A DNA stretch of 64,000 nt from Ignatzschineria larvae DSM 13226 (lineage in GTDB: Bacteria > Pseudomonadota > Gammaproteobacteria > Cardiobacteriales > Wohlfahrtiimonadaceae). Where the stretch lies: contig NZ_CP150637.1 in the NCBI RefSeq assembly GCF_038500265.1, positions 1,525,001 through 1,589,000 of the forward strand. Direction: 5' to 3'. The position numbers were made by a program, and so were the translations under genes. Below, in pieces: positions 62,506-64,000 of this stretch. Numbering within the stretch: the first letter of the stretch is position 1; every line of letters starts with the position of its first letter. Under the pieces are notes generated by a model that saw only the letters and a program-made list of their open reading frames with translations, was not told where the DNA came from and ran no database searches.

Positions 62506-62939
62506 TAAATATAGCCCTCTGTAAGTTTAATCTCTGCTTTCACCGCTTTAAGCGTCCATGTGTTGCCGTTATGCGCAGTGCCTCGACCGTGTGTTGGTGG
62601 TGTTGTGAACCAGCAACCTGTCAATGTAAACTCATCGCCATTTCGTAAGTCTTTGAATGAGATAATATTGCCCGAAGCTGTGCGCATATTGTTGATTTGA
62701 CGTGAACGTAAATCGTTTAAAATGCGATTCATTTCAGAGTGTTGAAGTCCTTTAATTGCGATTGTTGCTCCCTTGTTACAAGAGCTTACAAATACGCCAT
62801 CGCCATTGATACCGTAAGTAATGTCGCCATCATCACCCACCGGCGTAATGACTACTGCATCTTGAGCATTCTCAAAACCTCGTAATTCGATTCCATTAAT
62901 TGTCAAAACGCAATCATCTAAAGAAAAAGCATGACTCAT
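62505..62939 (-). CDS. Tail tube protein (DUF3277)
   Basis: 144 residues. The DUF3277 pattern is clear: LTINGIELRGFENAQDAVVI, GDITYGINGDGVFVSSCNKGATIAI, and TGCWFTTPPTHGRGTAHNGNTW. It forms the inner tail tube. It lies directly after the sheath gene. Confidence 0.88.
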   Translation of the reverse strand: MSHAFSLDDCVLTINGIELRGFENAQDAVVITPVGDDGDITYGINGDGVFVSSCNKGATIAIKGLQHSEMNRILNDLRSRQINNMRTASGNIISFKDLRNGDEFTLTGCWFTTPPTHGRGTAHNGNTWTLKAVKAEIKLTEGYI

Positions 62940-62947
62940 AATTCCCC

Positions 62948-64000
62948 CTATCTATCCATCATTAATACGATATCTGCAAAGTGACCAGCGCCTGCAAGCT
63001 TTGCGCACACCATTATTGGCATCATCTTTCTTGATTCACGATCTGATTGATCTTGCATATCAAAAGATTCTGAATAGAAGTAGTAGCCATCTAACGTATC
63101 GCCGTCTTTTAATTCGCCAATATCGCCGTTCATCCAACGACCTTCACCTAAGAAACCGTTAGTCTTGAACTGCTCGCCCACAACTTTAAGAGAATCAATG
63201 AGAATTTGTTGTCCGCGATCTGTTTGCGGGATCTTCTCTGCTTTCTTGAGTCGATTGAATGCTTGAACTTGAAGCGCATCTGCAAAAGCATCTGTGCCGG
63301 TTGTTTCATCAATGAATTGACCGCCCAACATCGTACCCTCTGCCAACATGTTCACACTTGCATAATCGGTGTAGAAGTTAATACCTAACTTGCGACATTT
63401 TGTTGCTTCATTAAGCGTAATACGATCATCTGATTGAACGCTTGTTTGCTCTTTGAATTTCACTGTTTTAGCAGTGTTTACGCCATTCCAAATAGTCGTT
63501 ATTGCAATACCGAGAAGCTCTGCACCTGCATGAACATCGCCTGTATTGTTGTATTGCACCATCAAGCGTTTACTGTTCTTTTTCGCTAGTCGCTTATAGA
63601 TATTTGAATCAGTGTATTCAATATCTGCCGGTCGGACTGCTGTAACAGCCATTACCTTTTTATCAGCAGAAGCAACCCAATCATGAGCCTCTTCTAATTC
63701 ACCATCTGTTAAACGATCAGCAAAGTAAACACCGTAAAAGCCTGTGTTTGCATTGTTTAAAGCAGTTAATGCTTCTGACGGACTCTCTTTCTTAAACTCT
63801 TGAGAATCTTGGCCATTAATGATCGTTGCATACCCATCTGTAAGATTCAAAGCTGTACCGATATATGCGCCATCTAAGCCATCATCAAACACATAACCAA
63901 AGTTAGCGCCTGCACCTGCTTCTTTTCGAGTGAGGATAAAGCGATTACCGACCTCATCGAAAATCATCTCAATGCCAAGCTCTTCATTAATCGCTGTATT
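62948..64000 (-). CDS. Tail sheath protein (DUF3383), N-terminus outside window
   Basis: At least 350 residues; the frame is open to base 64000, so the ATG at 63967 is probably internal. DUF3383 marks: NANTGFYGVYFADRLTDGELEE, LAKKNSKRLMVQYNNTG and LGINFYTDYASVNMLAEGTM, ending SDRESRKMMPIMVCAKLAGAG. It is the contractile sheath, and shows that the prophage continues to the right. Confidence 0.88.
   Translation of the reverse strand, partial: NTAINEELGIEMIFDEVGNRFILTRKEAGAGANFGYVFDDGLDGAYIGTALNLTDGYATIINGQDSQEFKKESPSEALTALNNANTGFYGVYFADRLTDGELEEAHDWVASADKKVMAVTAVRPADIEYTDSNIYKRLAKKNSKRLMVQYNNTGDVHAGAELLGIAITTIWNGVNTAKTVKFKEQTSVQSDDRITLNEATKCRKLGINFYTDYASVNMLAEGTMLGGQFIDETTGTDAFADALQVQAFNRLKKAEKIPQTDRGQQILIDSLKVVGEQFKTNGFLGEGRWMNGDIGELKDGDTLDGYYFYSESFDMQDQSDRESRKMMPIMVCAKLAGAGHFADIVLMMDR

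Overview
The window reads as the chromosome of a low-G+C Gram-negative gammaproteobacterium. The support is a bc1 complex, class I Fbp, EF-P with the Lys34 loop, SspA/SspB, KdsB (LPS Kdo synthesis), Mla lipid-trafficking genes, PpiD and an ArnT-like transferase. The gene content and base composition would suit a Cardiobacteriales-type genus (Ignatzschineria/Wohlfahrtiimonas-like), but that assignment is an inference. About 43.5 kb of core chromosome is followed by about 20 kb of a contractile-tailed (myovirus) prophage that runs off the right edge.

Core part. 1-3.6 kb: catalase 3' end, GNAT acetyltransferase, CDF cation transporter, di-haem cytochrome c peroxidase. 3.9-7.7 kb: hinT-recR-ebfC-dnaX with 4.5S SRP RNA, tRNA-Cys and tRNA-Gly upstream; dnaX carries an A9G slippery run followed by an immediate -1 stop, as for tau/gamma production. 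7.9-14.6 kb: mlaB-like/mlaC, murB, ppiD, a GT39 transferase and fur. 14.9-21.1 kb: fbp and a TRAP system (DctQ, DctM, two TakP-like binding proteins). 21.1-26.5 kb: efp-petABC, sspA, sspB, an alpha/beta hydrolase. 26.6-32.6 kb: xseA and mazG diverge from kdsB-psd and rpsF-rpsR-rplI; the 590-bp divergent gap holds a DnaA-box cluster that resembles a replication origin. 32.8-43.5 kb: SapC family protein, a two-subunit molybdenum hydroxylase, oxalate decarboxylase, a YoaK-type membrane protein, a tandem nitrilase and an MscS-type channel.

Prophage part. A tyrosine integrase is cut by an IS3-family (IS407-group-like) element at 44736-45935; the IS supplies its stop codon, and the far side is the 3' remnant of an unrelated gene, so the left arm has been rearranged. 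The rest is one minus-strand late region, read from the right edge: sheath, tube, tail chaperone (with two canonical -1 slippery heptamers), tape measure, Dit-like protein, [cargo], plug, hub, Gp138 spike, gp25, baseplate J, DUF2612, tail fibre, fibre assembly, Com, and a D12 adenine methylase.

The most interesting stretch is the cargo of about 5.7 kb between the plug gene and the Dit-like gene (53.5-59.2 kb). It holds an antirepressor behind a c4-like antisense RNA leader, a soluble protein plus four-helix membrane protein pair laid out like RexA/RexB, an endonuclease/exonuclease/phosphatase protein paired with a small unknown protein, a DUF4177-YidD pair, an exported protein, and a structured non-coding segment with terminators at both ends. 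These look like exchangeable lysogenic-conversion or phage-defence cassettes. The Com-methylase pair at the end of the late region also carries an inverted repeat that would hide the methylase start codon, as in Mu com/mom control.
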